Source: Clostridiales bacterium (GTDB lineage: Bacteria > Bacillota > Clostridia > Oscillospirales > Oscillospiraceae). From it: a DNA stretch of 64,000 nucleotides. A program made the translations under genes and the position numbers. Of this stretch, positions 1 to 8,674 are shown piece by piece. Location of the stretch: contig JAHAEW010000007.1 in NCBI GenBank assembly GCA_018374635.1, positions 3,127-67,126 on the forward strand. Direction: 5' to 3'. The notes below the pieces were generated by a model that saw nothing but the letters and a program-made list of their open reading frames with translations, did no database searches and had not been told where the DNA came from. Numbering within the stretch: position 1 is the first letter of the stretch; each line of letters opens with the position of its first letter.

Positions 1-534
1 GTACTTGACCCTGTCCAGCAGGGCAGGCTCCCAATCCCCGGCCCGCAGGGCGGCGTCGGTCCAGCCGCCCTCCTCCGGGCGGTAGAGGTGCAGCTCAAAG
101 ATGTGCTGGTCGGCGGTGTTCAAGGTCAGGTAGTTGACGGCCAGCTCGGAGGAGCCGTCCCCGTCAAAATCCGCCCACCACAGATCGGGGAGGCGGGGAG
201 ACTCGTCCGGGAGAAAACGCTGTTCAAAGGGGAAGAGGTCCTCCCCCTGCCGCAGGATCACCCCGCCGCCCAGGTCCGGATGGAGCCCGTAGAGAATGAG
301 TCCGGCCTCGGGGACCTGGCCCAGAAGGAGGGCGCAGGGGCCGTCTGCGGCGAGAAAGGCATCCAGATCGGAGACGGCGCACCCCTCCAGGGTCTCCGCG
401 GTCAGGGGAGCGTCCTGGGCTGGGGCGGACGGAGAAGACACCGCCGGGAAGCTGCTCGGAGGCGTGGGAGCGGCGCAGGAGGCGAGCAGGAGCAGGGAGG
501 CGCTCAGGCAGAGAAGAGAATGACGCAAGTACAA
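1..534 (-). CDS. lipoprotein, 3' end beyond window (partial)
   Basis: An open minus-strand frame of 178 codons runs off the left edge, so the C-terminus is missing. It has no ATG. It probably starts at TTG 534 or TTG 528, with GAGG just upstream. Residues 1-22 form a lipoprotein signal with lipobox LLASC, so the product should be anchored outside the membrane. A Pro/Ser/Ala-rich linker follows. Around residues 125-160 is DFDGDGSSELAVNY, the calcium-binding FG-GAP/VCBS-like motif common in secreted Firmicute lipoproteins. Function is not recognisable. Coding is supported by uniform third-position GC and the clean lipobox. Confidence 0.65.
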   Translation of the reverse strand, partial: MYLRHSLLCLSASLLLLASCAAPTPPSSFPAVSSPSAPAQDAPLTAETLEGCAVSDLDAFLAADGPCALLLGQVPEAGLILYGLHPDLGGGVILRQGEDLFPFEQRFLPDESPRLPDLWWADFDGDGSSELAVNYLTLNTADQHIFELHLYRPEEGGWTDAALRAGDWEPALLDRVKY

Positions 535-564
535 ATCAACCTCACAATCCAGAAAAGACGGGCG

Positions 565-1923
565 TTATGGCTGGAGGGGGACCGCGTCGATTTTCGTCTT
601 GGAAAACCAGCGGTACAGCGCCAGCGCGCCGATGCAGGGGAGGACTTCAGCGATCACAAAGGCGTACCAGACGGCGCCTGAGCCCGCCAGAAAGCCCAGA
701 AGCAGGGCCAGGGGAAAGATCAGGATGACCTGCCGCAGCAGGCTAAGGCCCAGGCTGAGGGAGGGCGCGCCCAGTGCCTGGAAGGCCGAACTGAGCAGAA
801 TAGAGATCCCGGCGGGCAGGAAGGAGAGGCACAGGATGCGCAGGGCGGGGATCCCGGCGGCCAGGGTGGCGGCGTCGGCGTCAAAGAAGCCCAGCAGCGC
901 CCCGGGGAAGAGGAGAAAGACCGCCGTCCCCAGCAGCAGGATGCCCCCGCCGATCCACAGGGCGAAATGGATGGCCTCCCGGATGCGGTCGGGGCGCTTG
1001 GCCCCGTAGTTGTAGCTGACAATGGGGGTGAGGCCGTTGTTCATGCCGAAGATGGGCATGAACACGAAGGACTGCACCTTGAAATAGGCCCCCATGATAA
1101 ACACGCCGGTATCCGAGAAGAGGGCCAGGATCTTATTGGTCCCCAGGGTCATGATGGTAAAGAGGGACTGCATCGCGATGGCGGGCAGTCCGATGCGGTA
1201 GATGTCGGCCACGATGGCCCGCCGGGGACGGAATCCCCGGAAGGAGACGTGGACGATGGAGCTGCGCCCCACCATGACCAGGCCGATAATCATGCCAACC
1301 ATCTGCCCAAGACCGGTGGCGATGGCCGCGCCGGCCACCTCCAGGCGGGGGAAGCCCAGCAGGCCGAAGATCAGGATGGGGTCCAGGATCAGATTGACGA
1401 TGGCCCCCACGCCCTGGATCACCATGGGGCCGATGGAATTGCCGCTGGCCTGGAGGACCCGCTCGGCGGCAAACTGCATACAGGAACCCAGAGAGAACAG
1501 CACCACGATGCGCAGGTAGGTCACGCCGTACTCGATCACCCGGGGCACATCGGAGTAGAGCTCCAGAAACGGGCGGGCAAAGAGCGTGCCCAGGGTGAGA
1601 AAGACCACCCAGCACAGAAAGTAGAGAAAATAGCCGTGGCAGGCCACGGAGCTTGCCTCCTCAGGCCGCCTCTGCCCCAGGCGGCGGGAGAGCATGGTGT
1701 TCACGCCCACGCCGGTGCCGGCCTGGATGGCGGTGATCAGGCTCTGCACCGGAAAGGCCAGGGAGAGGGCCACAAAGGCGTCGTTGTTGAGCTGGGCCAC
1801 AAACATGCTGTCCACCATGTTGTAGAGGGCCTGGACCAGCATGGAGAGCATCATGGGCCAGGACATGGTGAGCAGCAGGGGACGGACGGGCATGACGCCC
1901 ATCTTGTTTTCGGTGGGGGACAA
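565..1923 (-). CDS. MATE family multidrug/cation efflux transporter
   Basis: A 452-residue, 12-helix membrane protein of the MATE family (MepA/NorM-like), exporting cationic drugs or metabolites by Na+ or H+ antiport. Typical features are the N-terminal MSWPMMLSMLVQALYNMVDS segment, which matches the first helix consensus, and the internal pseudo-duplication. The frame is open up to 1977, but AAAGGAGG lies 8 nt before TTG 1923, so TTG 1923 is preferred. ATG 1902 has no ribosome site. The gene has its own promoter and a leader containing an intrinsic terminator, suggesting attenuation control. Substrate unknown. Confidence 0.88.
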   Translation of the reverse strand: MSPTENKMGVMPVRPLLLTMSWPMMLSMLVQALYNMVDSMFVAQLNNDAFVALSLAFPVQSLITAIQAGTGVGVNTMLSRRLGQRRPEEASSVACHGYFLYFLCWVVFLTLGTLFARPFLELYSDVPRVIEYGVTYLRIVVLFSLGSCMQFAAERVLQASGNSIGPMVIQGVGAIVNLILDPILIFGLLGFPRLEVAGAAIATGLGQMVGMIIGLVMVGRSSIVHVSFRGFRPRRAIVADIYRIGLPAIAMQSLFTIMTLGTNKILALFSDTGVFIMGAYFKVQSFVFMPIFGMNNGLTPIVSYNYGAKRPDRIREAIHFALWIGGGILLLGTAVFLLFPGALLGFFDADAATLAAGIPALRILCLSFLPAGISILLSSAFQALGAPSLSLGLSLLRQVILIFPLALLLGFLAGSGAVWYAFVIAEVLPCIGALALYRWFSKTKIDAVPLQP

Positions 1924-1950
1924 GGGGGGAGCCTCCTTTCCATTGGGACA

Positions 1951-2046
1951 GATAGACAAAAACAGCGGGCTTTCCATGGGAAAACCCGCTGTCCGGCTGC
2001 TGTCACAGGCTGTGCGGGGGGACGACGGGACAAAATCAGCACAGCC
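1951..2046 (-). promoter_or_regulatory. attenuator-like 5' leader of the MATE gene
   Basis: Read on the minus strand, the leader holds a perfect 8-bp hairpin (GGCTGTGC at 2008-2015 pairing with 2039-2046). It then has a terminator: an 8-bp GC stem at 1962-1969/1985-1992 followed by TTTTTGTC. The terminator ends about 28 nt before the gene's ribosome site, so transcription must read through it. An alternative pairing of CAGCAGCCG with the upstream CGGCTG is possible. This is typical of riboswitch or translation-attenuation control of efflux genes; the signal is unknown. Confidence 0.6.
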
Positions 2047-2066
2047 GCTATTGAATTTATGCGTTT

Positions 2067-2095
2067 ATTATAGAGCAAAAAGGAGGAAAAGTCAA
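2067..2095 (-). promoter_or_regulatory. sigma-A promoter for the MATE gene
   Basis: TTGACT (2090-2095), a 17-bp spacer and TATAAT (2067-2072) on the minus strand. The implied start is near 2060, giving a leader of about 135 nt that includes the terminator hairpin. Confidence 0.85.
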
Positions 2096-2181
2096 CCAGA
2101 AAGACCTCTGAAGAGAAACCGAAATAGAAGGCGGCCGCTTGCCGGACCAACCTGGGGTCGTATCCCTGCCCTGTCCGGGGG

Positions 2182-2724
2182 TTACGGCACCTGGCGATGG
2201 GTGAAGCTGCCGTCTCCCGTACAGACAGCTCGGATATAATCGCAGGGATGAGCTGTTTTCTCATCGACGATGAGCCATTCACCGTCAATTTTCTCCACAC
2301 AAAAGAGGCTCATATTCAGCGATTTACCAGCCTCCATCCGCAGGCCGGTCGGCGGTCCGTACAGGCTGTATGCAGAATTGGTGCCTGTAAAATAGTAACG
2401 CATCCAGACCTCGTACCGGTCTCCCTTGGGCATGGCGAAAATCTCTTCAATATTTACCCTCAGATCCGGAAAGGCGGCGCACAAATTCAACAGATCCTGC
2501 TTGACCGCCGGAATCCCTTTTAAAATAAAGCCGTTTTCCCGAAAGACCTCAATGTTATCTGCGTAGATGTCGTAAACACATCCAAACATCTTGTGGTTGT
2601 AAATAAATTCCCAGAAGCCTTTCAGATATGCGCACAAGGAGGCTCCGTCACACACCTCGATGCTGCAGATCTTCATCTCGTGGGCATGGAGCGCATCCGC
2701 ACGCTCAAAGCAGATCATCGACAT
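2182..2724 (-). CDS. NTF2/SnoaL-like domain protein
   Basis: A 180-residue protein whose middle (about residues 30-115) resembles the SnoaL/NTF2 fold: an N-terminal helix, then DIYADNIEVFREN and GIPAVKQDLLNLCAAFPDLR, the usual 'target residue plus aromatic cone' layout. No catalytic residues can be assigned. GAGGAGG precedes the ATG. It lies 138 bp downstream of a second NTF2-like gene on the same strand and may share its transcript. Less GC-rich than the flanking genes, possibly acquired. Confidence 0.65.
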   Translation of the reverse strand: MSMICFERADALHAHEMKICSIEVCDGASLCAYLKGFWEFIYNHKMFGCVYDIYADNIEVFRENGFILKGIPAVKQDLLNLCAAFPDLRVNIEEIFAMPKGDRYEVWMRYYFTGTNSAYSLYGPPTGLRMEAGKSLNMSLFCVEKIDGEWLIVDEKTAHPCDYIRAVCTGDGSFTHRQVP

Positions 2725-2862
2725 GGTTCAACCCTCCTCGCTGTCTTCCGGGACAGGTTCTGTCACGAACGGTGCATCCGCATCACCACTTGGTACAGGC
2801 GATGCCATGTCTAGGACCGTCTTACAAAAAGGTCTGGCGCCGGCTTTCCTGCGGCGGAGACG

Positions 2863-3354
2863 TTATTCACCGTAGCAGAGGAACTCGTCCGTAATGACCC
2901 AGCGGCCATTGACTTTATTGACAAAACACTCACAGAACGACCAGTCCTCCCCGCCGAGGAAGGCACTTCCGTCGCCCAAACCGGCAGAAGAAACACTGTC
3001 CTTCACAAAAACGCCCCGCTTGGTGGTGACCTGACCAAAATGATAACCGTGCTCCGGGTCGCCCGTGCAGGTGATATTGAAAAATTCAAACCTGTTTTGG
3101 CTGAAAGCGGGCAGCGCGGGCAGAGTGTGCTCTTCCGTCACGGCGACGCCGCCAACGAACTTCTCCGCGCCCTCATGATTCAGTGTAGTGTGATCACAGT
3201 AGTAGTCATAGACCAATCCGGCCTGGTGATGGGTCCAGATCAGTTTGGTGTAGACCCCAAACAGCTTTGCGACTTCCTCAGGCGTCTCCAGTTTGCAGTT
3301 GTAATAATACTCCTCCAGCGCACGCCTTTCTGCCAGTACTTCTTTTCTTCCCAT
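2863..3354 (-). CDS. NTF2/SnoaL-like domain protein
   Basis: A 163-residue protein with the N-terminal helical segment and the YDYYCDHTTLNHEGAEK and WSFCECFVNKVNGRWVI elements of NTF2-like (SnoaL_4/ester-cyclase-type) domains. The C-terminal phrase 'N-G-R-W-V-I-T-D-E' matches the last strand of the fold. Substrate unknown. It is probably first in a two-gene unit with the gene at 2182-2724. An 18-bp perfect palindrome lies 47 bp upstream of the start. Confidence 0.65.
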   Translation of the reverse strand: MGRKEVLAERRALEEYYYNCKLETPEEVAKLFGVYTKLIWTHHQAGLVYDYYCDHTTLNHEGAEKFVGGVAVTEEHTLPALPAFSQNRFEFFNITCTGDPEHGYHFGQVTTKRGVFVKDSVSSAGLGDGSAFLGGEDWSFCECFVNKVNGRWVITDEFLCYGE

Positions 3355-3400
3355 GCTCAGCGCCTCTTTTCCGTATATTTTTACTGGAATACAGGGGTGG

Positions 3401-3418
3401 ACGATATAGCTATATCGT
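3401..3418. promoter_or_regulatory. 18-bp perfect palindrome, probable operator
   Basis: ACGATATAGCTATATCGT is fully self-complementary and sits between the NTF2-like gene (minus) and a short plus-strand open frame with a good ribosome site. The location and symmetry suggest a binding site for a dimeric repressor; the regulator is not identified. Confidence 0.5.
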
Positions 3419-3435
3419 AGGAGCGTCCAGGAGGA

Positions 3436-3537
3436 ATGTCAATGGAATTTCTTCAAAATGAGCGCCTGTTTTCTGTGCCGCCGGAAGATCAAATTCGGGT
3501 TTGGGAGCACGCCGCACGGCGGGCCGGGCCTAGAGCG
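3436..3537 (+). pseudogene. possible 5' remnant of a divergent gene
   Basis: AGGAGG stands 8 nt before a tandem start (ATGTCAATGG). The first roughly 30 codons (MSMEFLQNERLFSVPPEDQI...) have protein-like composition, but the frame then runs into the antisense of the acetyltransferase gene. This suggests that the start of a gene divergent from the NTF2-like gene was left after a deletion. Family not recognised; it could also be a chance frame. Confidence 0.3.
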
Positions 3538-4063
3538 CCCTGGTATAGCGCAGGTCCACACAGACCATATCGTGGGGAAAGGGGATGTCCTTGTGAGTGC
3601 CGTCCCAGGCGAAGCCGTGGCGGGCGTAAAACCGGCGGGCGCGCTCGTTTTCCTTCAGGACCAGCACGAAGCAGGAGGAGAAGCCGTCCGCCTTCAGGCG
3701 GCGGAGGGTCTCCTCCATCAGCATGGAGCCGCAGCCCCGGCCGATCTCGGCGGGCTCGGCATAGAAGGAGCACACCTCGCCCCAGCCGGAGTAGGCCGCC
3801 TCCCCCGGCAGGGAGAGCCGCGCGGGGCCGTAAGTGCAGCAGGCCGCCGGAGCGTCCCCCCGGCAGAGGAGCAGTCCGCGGCGCCGCCCAGTGCGGTAGT
3901 CCTCCCGAAAGAGGGGGACCCAGTGGTCCTCGGTGATGACGTCCCGCAGGTAGTCATCGGGGACATAGCCGGGGTAGGTGTCGTGCCAGCCCCGGGCATG
4001 GATGGCGCTCATGGCACGGAAGTGTTCCTCCGTGCAGGCGTCCACAAAGTGCAGCCCCTCCAT
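3530..4063 (-). CDS. GNAT family N-acetyltransferase
   Basis: A 177-residue GNAT. The acetyl-CoA pyrophosphate-binding loop EIGRGCGSMLMEE is at about 114-126, followed by FVLVLKENERARRFYARHGF, the typical motif B. It transfers an acetyl group to an amine; substrate unknown. The start lies 1 nt past the stop of the upstream dehydratase-like gene, with GGAGG 5 nt before the ATG, so it is the third gene of that operon. Confidence 0.85.
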   Translation of the reverse strand: MEGLHFVDACTEEHFRAMSAIHARGWHDTYPGYVPDDYLRDVITEDHWVPLFREDYRTGRRRGLLLCRGDAPAACCTYGPARLSLPGEAAYSGWGEVCSFYAEPAEIGRGCGSMLMEETLRRLKADGFSSCFVLVLKENERARRFYARHGFAWDGTHKDIPFPHDMVCVDLRYTRAL

Positions 4064-4064
4064 C

Positions 4065-5384
4065 TTACGCCTCCACGGGCACCCGCTCTTCCACGGCCGG
4101 GGCGTGGGCGGCGGAACCGGTCTCCTTGGCCAGCGCCCGGGCGTTGGCCAGCATGAGCTTGATGCGGTTCTCCTGGTTGATCTTGGTGGCGCCCGGGTCG
4201 TAGTCGATGGCCACGATGTTGGACAGGGGATAGTCGTCCTTCAGCTTGCGGATCATGCCCTTGCCCACGATATGGTTGGGCAGGCATCCAAAGGGCTGGG
4301 TGCACACGATGTTGGGTGTGCCGGAGTGGATGAGCTCCAGCATCTCGGCGGTGAGCAGCCAGCCCTCGCCCATCTTGTTGCCCTCGCCCAGATAGCCCCG
4401 GATGAGGCGGCGCAGGTCGTCAAAGGTGCCCGGGGCCCGGAAGCCGCCCTCGCTCATGGCGGCGATCATGGCCCGCTGGCACTTCTTCACATAGTTCTCA
4501 AAGAGCTCGCAGACCTTCTTTTTGAGCCACTTGCCGCCGTAGAGGTCCACGTCCACCTCGCGGTTGTTGATCTTGAAGATGATGAAATCGGTGAGACCCG
4601 GCACCACGGGCTCGGCCCCCTCCGAGAGGAGGAACTGCTCCAGGTTGTTGTTGCCCAGGGGGGAGTACTTGATGTAGATCTCGCCGACCACGCCCACCCG
4701 GACCTTGGGCTCCCCCTGGACGGGGATGTCCCGGAAGGTCTGGACGATCCACTTGAAGTTCTCGCACATCTGGGGGTAGGAGAGGCCCTTGCCCTGGTCC
4801 ATGCCGTCCAGGAGGCGCTGCATGCAGGACTCGATGGCCCCATCGGTCTGCCCCGCGGTGACCTCATAGGGGCGGACCTGGTTGGAGGTCTGCACGATGA
4901 TGTCGCCGTACATCATGGCGAACACCGCCTTGCGGATGAAGGGGAGGGTCAGCTGGAAGCCGGGGTTCTTCTCCAGGCCGGAGAGGTTGACCGACACCAC
5001 GGGGACGAACGCCAGTCCCGCCTTCTTGAGGGCCTTGCGCAGCAGGTGGATGTAGTTGGAGGCCCGGCACCCGCCGCCCGTCTGGGTGATGAGGAGGGCC
5101 ACCTTGTGCACGTCGTACCGCCCGCTCTGGATGGCGTCGATGAGCTGGCCGATGACCAGGAGGGCGGGGTAGCAGGTGTCGTTGTGGACGTACTTCTGTC
5201 CGGCGTCCACGATGCTCTTGCCGGAGGTGTTGAGGGTCTCCACCTTGAATCCCTCCCGCTCCAGCAGGCGGGCCATCATGCCGAAGTGGACGGGGAGCAT
5301 CTGGGGCATGAGGAGGGTGTACTCCTCTTTCATCTCCTTGGTGAAGAGGAGCCGCCCGGTCTTGTCGTATACTAATTCAGCCAT
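4065..5384 (-). CDS. 2-hydroxyacyl-CoA dehydratase-like subunit (HgdB/BcrC-related)
   Basis: 439 residues. It resembles the catalytic HgdB-type subunits that, with an ATP-driven activase, perform radical dehydration of 2-hydroxyacyl-CoAs. Cys residues at NDTCYPALLVIGQ, TQTGGGCRAS and CTQPFGCLPNH are candidate Fe-S ligands. The start at ATG 5384 is set by GGAAAGGAAG; an upstream in-frame ATG at 5402 has no ribosome site. It lies 28 bp after the activase gene. In many Clostridia these parts form one protein of about 1400 residues; here they are two genes. Substrate unknown. Confidence 0.8.
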   Translation of the reverse strand: MAELVYDKTGRLLFTKEMKEEYTLLMPQMLPVHFGMMARLLEREGFKVETLNTSGKSIVDAGQKYVHNDTCYPALLVIGQLIDAIQSGRYDVHKVALLITQTGGGCRASNYIHLLRKALKKAGLAFVPVVSVNLSGLEKNPGFQLTLPFIRKAVFAMMYGDIIVQTSNQVRPYEVTAGQTDGAIESCMQRLLDGMDQGKGLSYPQMCENFKWIVQTFRDIPVQGEPKVRVGVVGEIYIKYSPLGNNNLEQFLLSEGAEPVVPGLTDFIIFKINNREVDVDLYGGKWLKKKVCELFENYVKKCQRAMIAAMSEGGFRAPGTFDDLRRLIRGYLGEGNKMGEGWLLTAEMLELIHSGTPNIVCTQPFGCLPNHIVGKGMIRKLKDDYPLSNIVAIDYDPGATKINQENRIKLMLANARALAKETGSAAHAPAVEERVPVEA

Positions 5385-5412
5385 AGCTTGCTTCCTTTCC
5401 ATGGGGTGGGGT

Positions 5413-8349
5413 TCACGGCCGGTCCTTCCGGGCCTCGATGGCGGCCATCAGGGAGCGGATGCGGATGGTCACAGCGCCCAGGTTGCTGATGTCGTCGATC
5501 TTGAGCTGGGTGTAGAGCTTGCCGCCCTCCTCCAGGATGTCCCGCAGCTCGTCGGTGGTGATGGCGTCGGTGCCGCAGCCGAAGGAGACCAGCTGGATGA
5601 CCTGCATGTCCTCCTGGGTGCAGACATAGCGGGCGGCGTTGTACATCCGGCTCTGGAAGGTCCACTGGTTGAGGACTTTCCGGGGGGCGTAACCCTCCAG
5701 ATAGCTCAGTGCGTCCTCGGTGACCAGGACGAAGCCGAAGGATGTGATGAGGTCGTTGATGCCGTGGTTGATCTCCGGGTCGATGTGGTAGGGGCGGCCG
5801 CACAGGACCAGGATGGGCATGTCGTGGACCCGGGCGTACTCGATGTACTCCCTGCCGGTCTCCCGCACCACGTGCATGTAGTTCTCATAGGCGGTGTAGG
5901 CCGCCTGGGCGGCCATGCGGGTCTCCCGCTTGGGAATACGGAACTCCTGGTCCATAAAAGAGGAGATCCGCTTGATGAAGTCCTTGTGCCGCCACAGGCC
6001 CACATAGGGGTCCAGGAAGCGGGTCTGCTTCAGGGAGGGCACATTGGCCGCCAGCAGCTCCGGGTAATAGGCCACCACGGGGCAGTTATAGTGGTTGTCG
6101 CCGATGCCCTCGTCGTTGTTGTAGGACATGCAGGGGTACCAGATGGCGTCCACCCCCGCCTCCACCAGAGCCTCCACATGGCCGTGGAGGAGCTTGGCGG
6201 GGTAGCACACCGTGTCCGAGGGGATGGTGCGCTGGCCCTTCAGGTAGAGCTTGCGGGAGGACTCGGGGGAGAGGACCACCTCGAAGTTCAGCTTGGTGAA
6301 GAAGGTGAACCAGAAGGGAAGGTTCTCGTACATGTTCAGGCCGAAGGGGATGCCGATCTTTCCCCGGGAGCCGTCCCCCTCACCCACGCCCTGGAGGGAG
6401 CGGAGCTTCTTGTACTTGAAGTTCATCAGGTCGGGCAGCTGGGTCTTCTCCTTGCCCAGGGGGCGGGAGCAGCGGTTGCCCGAGATGAATTTCCGCCCGC
6501 CGTCAAACTGGTTGACCGTGAGGGAGCAGTGGTTGGTGCACAGGCCGCAGGTGACGGGCTTGGCGGTGTGGGTGAAGCTCTCCAGATCCTCCCGGCTCAG
6601 AAGGGTGGAGCGCTCCAGATGGAGGTCCCGGGCGGCGAGGGCCGCGCCGAAGGCCCCCATGAGGCCGGCGATGGTGGGGCGGGTCACGTCCCGGCCCAGC
6701 TCCTGTTCAAAGGCCCGGAGGACGGCGTCGTTGAGGAAGGTGCCGCCCTGCACCACGATGTGGCGGCCCAGATCGTCGGCCGAGGCGGCCCGGATGACCT
6801 TGTAGACCGCGTTTTTGACGATGGAGATGGACAATCCCGCGCTGATGTCCTCCACGCTGGCGCCGTCCTTCTGGGCCTGCTTGACGGAGGAGTTCATGAA
6901 CACGGTGCACCGGGAGCCCAGGTTTACCGGGCGGGGGGAGAAGAGCCCCAGCTTGGAGAAGGAGGCGATGTCATACCCCAGGGCCTTGGCGAAGGTCTCG
7001 ATAAAGGAGCCGCAGCCGGAGGAGCAGGCCTCGTTGAGCATAATGGAGTCCACCGCGCCGTTGCGGATCTTGAAGCACTTCATGTCCTGGCCGCCGATGT
7101 CGATGATGAAGTCCACGTCGGGGTTGAAGTGGGCGGCGGCCTTGTAGTGGGCCACCGTCTCCACCAATCCCAGGTCGCAGCGGAAGGCGTTCTGGATGAG
7201 GGCCTCGCCGTAGCCGGTGACCGCCGCGCCCTTGATCTGGATGCGGTCCCCGCACCGCTCGTAGAGCTTGCGCAGCTGCTCCAGCACGATGGCCACGGGA
7301 TTGCCCTGGTTGGAGTGGTAGTAGGTGTAGAGCAGCCCTCCGTCCGCCGTGATGAGGGTCATCTTGGTGGTGGTGGAGCCGGCGTCGATGCCCAGCCACG
7401 CGGGGCCGGAATAGGTCTCCAGGTCGGCCTTGGGCGGGTGGTTGGCGTTGTGGCGCTCCAGAAAGGCGGCGTAGTCGGCCTCGCTGGTGAAGAGGGGGGG
7501 CATGGTGTCCACGGTGGTCTTGGCGTCCACGCTCTCCTCCAGCAGCTTGAGCACCTCCTCAAAGGGGCGCTCCCGGTACTCGTCGGCGCAGAGGGCCGCG
7601 CCGATGGCGGCGAAGCAGTCGCCGTCCTCGGGGAAGATGGCGTGCTCCCCGTCCAGGCGGAGGGTCTCCACAAAGCGCTCCCGCAGGCCGTAGAGGAAGT
7701 GCAGCGGCCCGCCCAGGAAGACGATGGTCCCCTTGAGCTCCCGGCCCTGGGTCAGTCCGGCCACGGTCTGGTCCACCACGGCCTGGAAGATGGAGGCGGC
7801 CACGTCCTCCTTCCGCCCGCCCTGGTTGAGGATGGGCTGGATGTCCGTCTTGGCGAACACGCCGCAGCGGGAGGCGATGGGGTAGATCTTCTCGTGCCGG
7901 AGGGAGAGCCGGTCCAGCTCGTCCGCGGTGACGTTCATCAGGGTGGCCATCTGGTCGATGAAGGCCCCCGTTCCGCCGGCGCAGGAGCCGTTCATGCGCT
8001 CCTCCAGCGCGCCGCCGAAGAAGATGATCTTGGCGTCCTCGCCGCCCAGCTCGATGACGGCGTCAGTGGCGGGGTAGTACGCCCGGACGGCGGCGGCGGT
8101 GGCGTAGACCTCCTGCACAAAGTCGATGTTGCTGGCCTTGGCCACACCCAGGCCGGCCGAGCCGGTGATGACCAGTTTGACCTCCTGGCCCCGGAAGCGG
8201 TCCTCGATGGAGTGGAGGGTCTCGCAGGCCCGCTCGCGGGTCTTGGAGTAGTGCCGCTCATAAGAACGGAAGAGCAGTTTGTTGGATTCATCCAGCACCA
8301 CGACCTTGACGGTGGTGGAGCCGATATCAATGCCGATGCGCAGGCTCAT
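5413..8349 (-). CDS. two-domain acyl-CoA dehydratase activase (BadF/HgdC-type ATPase)
   Basis: 978 residues with two tandem ASKHA ATPase domains. The first starts IGIDIGSTTVKVVVL at residue 4 and has the Fe-S loop GSCAGGTGAFIDQM. The second starts GIDAGSTTTKM near residue 320 and has NEACSSGCGSFIE. A DUF2229-type C-terminal half follows, opened by a Cys cluster (CGLCTNHC...CSRP). Such ATPases inject low-potential electrons into a dehydratase subunit, here encoded next door. The start at ATG 8349 is set by AAGGAGAT; an upstream ATG in the same frame lacks one. First gene of a three-gene operon. Confidence 0.9.
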   Translation of the reverse strand: MSLRIGIDIGSTTVKVVVLDESNKLLFRSYERHYSKTRERACETLHSIEDRFRGQEVKLVITGSAGLGVAKASNIDFVQEVYATAAAVRAYYPATDAVIELGGEDAKIIFFGGALEERMNGSCAGGTGAFIDQMATLMNVTADELDRLSLRHEKIYPIASRCGVFAKTDIQPILNQGGRKEDVAASIFQAVVDQTVAGLTQGRELKGTIVFLGGPLHFLYGLRERFVETLRLDGEHAIFPEDGDCFAAIGAALCADEYRERPFEEVLKLLEESVDAKTTVDTMPPLFTSEADYAAFLERHNANHPPKADLETYSGPAWLGIDAGSTTTKMTLITADGGLLYTYYHSNQGNPVAIVLEQLRKLYERCGDRIQIKGAAVTGYGEALIQNAFRCDLGLVETVAHYKAAAHFNPDVDFIIDIGGQDMKCFKIRNGAVDSIMLNEACSSGCGSFIETFAKALGYDIASFSKLGLFSPRPVNLGSRCTVFMNSSVKQAQKDGASVEDISAGLSISIVKNAVYKVIRAASADDLGRHIVVQGGTFLNDAVLRAFEQELGRDVTRPTIAGLMGAFGAALAARDLHLERSTLLSREDLESFTHTAKPVTCGLCTNHCSLTVNQFDGGRKFISGNRCSRPLGKEKTQLPDLMNFKYKKLRSLQGVGEGDGSRGKIGIPFGLNMYENLPFWFTFFTKLNFEVVLSPESSRKLYLKGQRTIPSDTVCYPAKLLHGHVEALVEAGVDAIWYPCMSYNNDEGIGDNHYNCPVVAYYPELLAANVPSLKQTRFLDPYVGLWRHKDFIKRISSFMDQEFRIPKRETRMAAQAAYTAYENYMHVVRETGREYIEYARVHDMPILVLCGRPYHIDPEINHGINDLITSFGFVLVTEDALSYLEGYAPRKVLNQWTFQSRMYNAARYVCTQEDMQVIQLVSFGCGTDAITTDELRDILEEGGKLYTQLKIDDISNLGAVTIRIRSLMAAIEARKDRP

Positions 8350-8421
8350 AGCCGAAATCTCCTTCATGATCCAGGGGCCGGGCAGGCCCCGCTCAGAAAA
8401 TATGAAATAAACGTAACTTAC

Positions 8422-8450
8422 ATAATAGTACAAAATTTTTCATTTTACAA
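8422..8450 (-). promoter_or_regulatory. promoter of the activase operon
   Basis: TTGTAA (8445-8450), 17 bp, TATTAT (8422-8427) on the minus strand. The region is AT-rich against a GC-rich background. Confidence 0.65.
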
Positions 8451-8674
8451 CCCCTAAAAGGCAGAATACAGGATGTTCCGGTGTTGGAAATGAATTTGAA
8501 ATTGTGCAGGATAGACAAAGAGAACCGGGCGGAAAAAGGGTGGTCCGACAGGGAAGCAAATCCGGGCGGCCTTTTGATTTTTAATCCGATTTTAAAAAAG
8601 GGGGCCTTGTCTGGGGGGTGAGGATATTATATGATAGCACCAAAGAAACACAGGACAGCGGGAGGGAACAGAAT

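Noticed and set aside
1951..2095. T-box leader before the MATE gene
   Set aside because: No T-box sequence (TGGnACC) and no specifier loop; the target is not an amino-acid gene.
5176..8457. 1093-codon open frame on the plus strand
   Set aside because: Antisense mirror of the activase/dehydratase genes; GC-rich third positions keep the opposite strand open. Composition is Gly/Leu/His/Val-rich and no motif or ribosome site is present.
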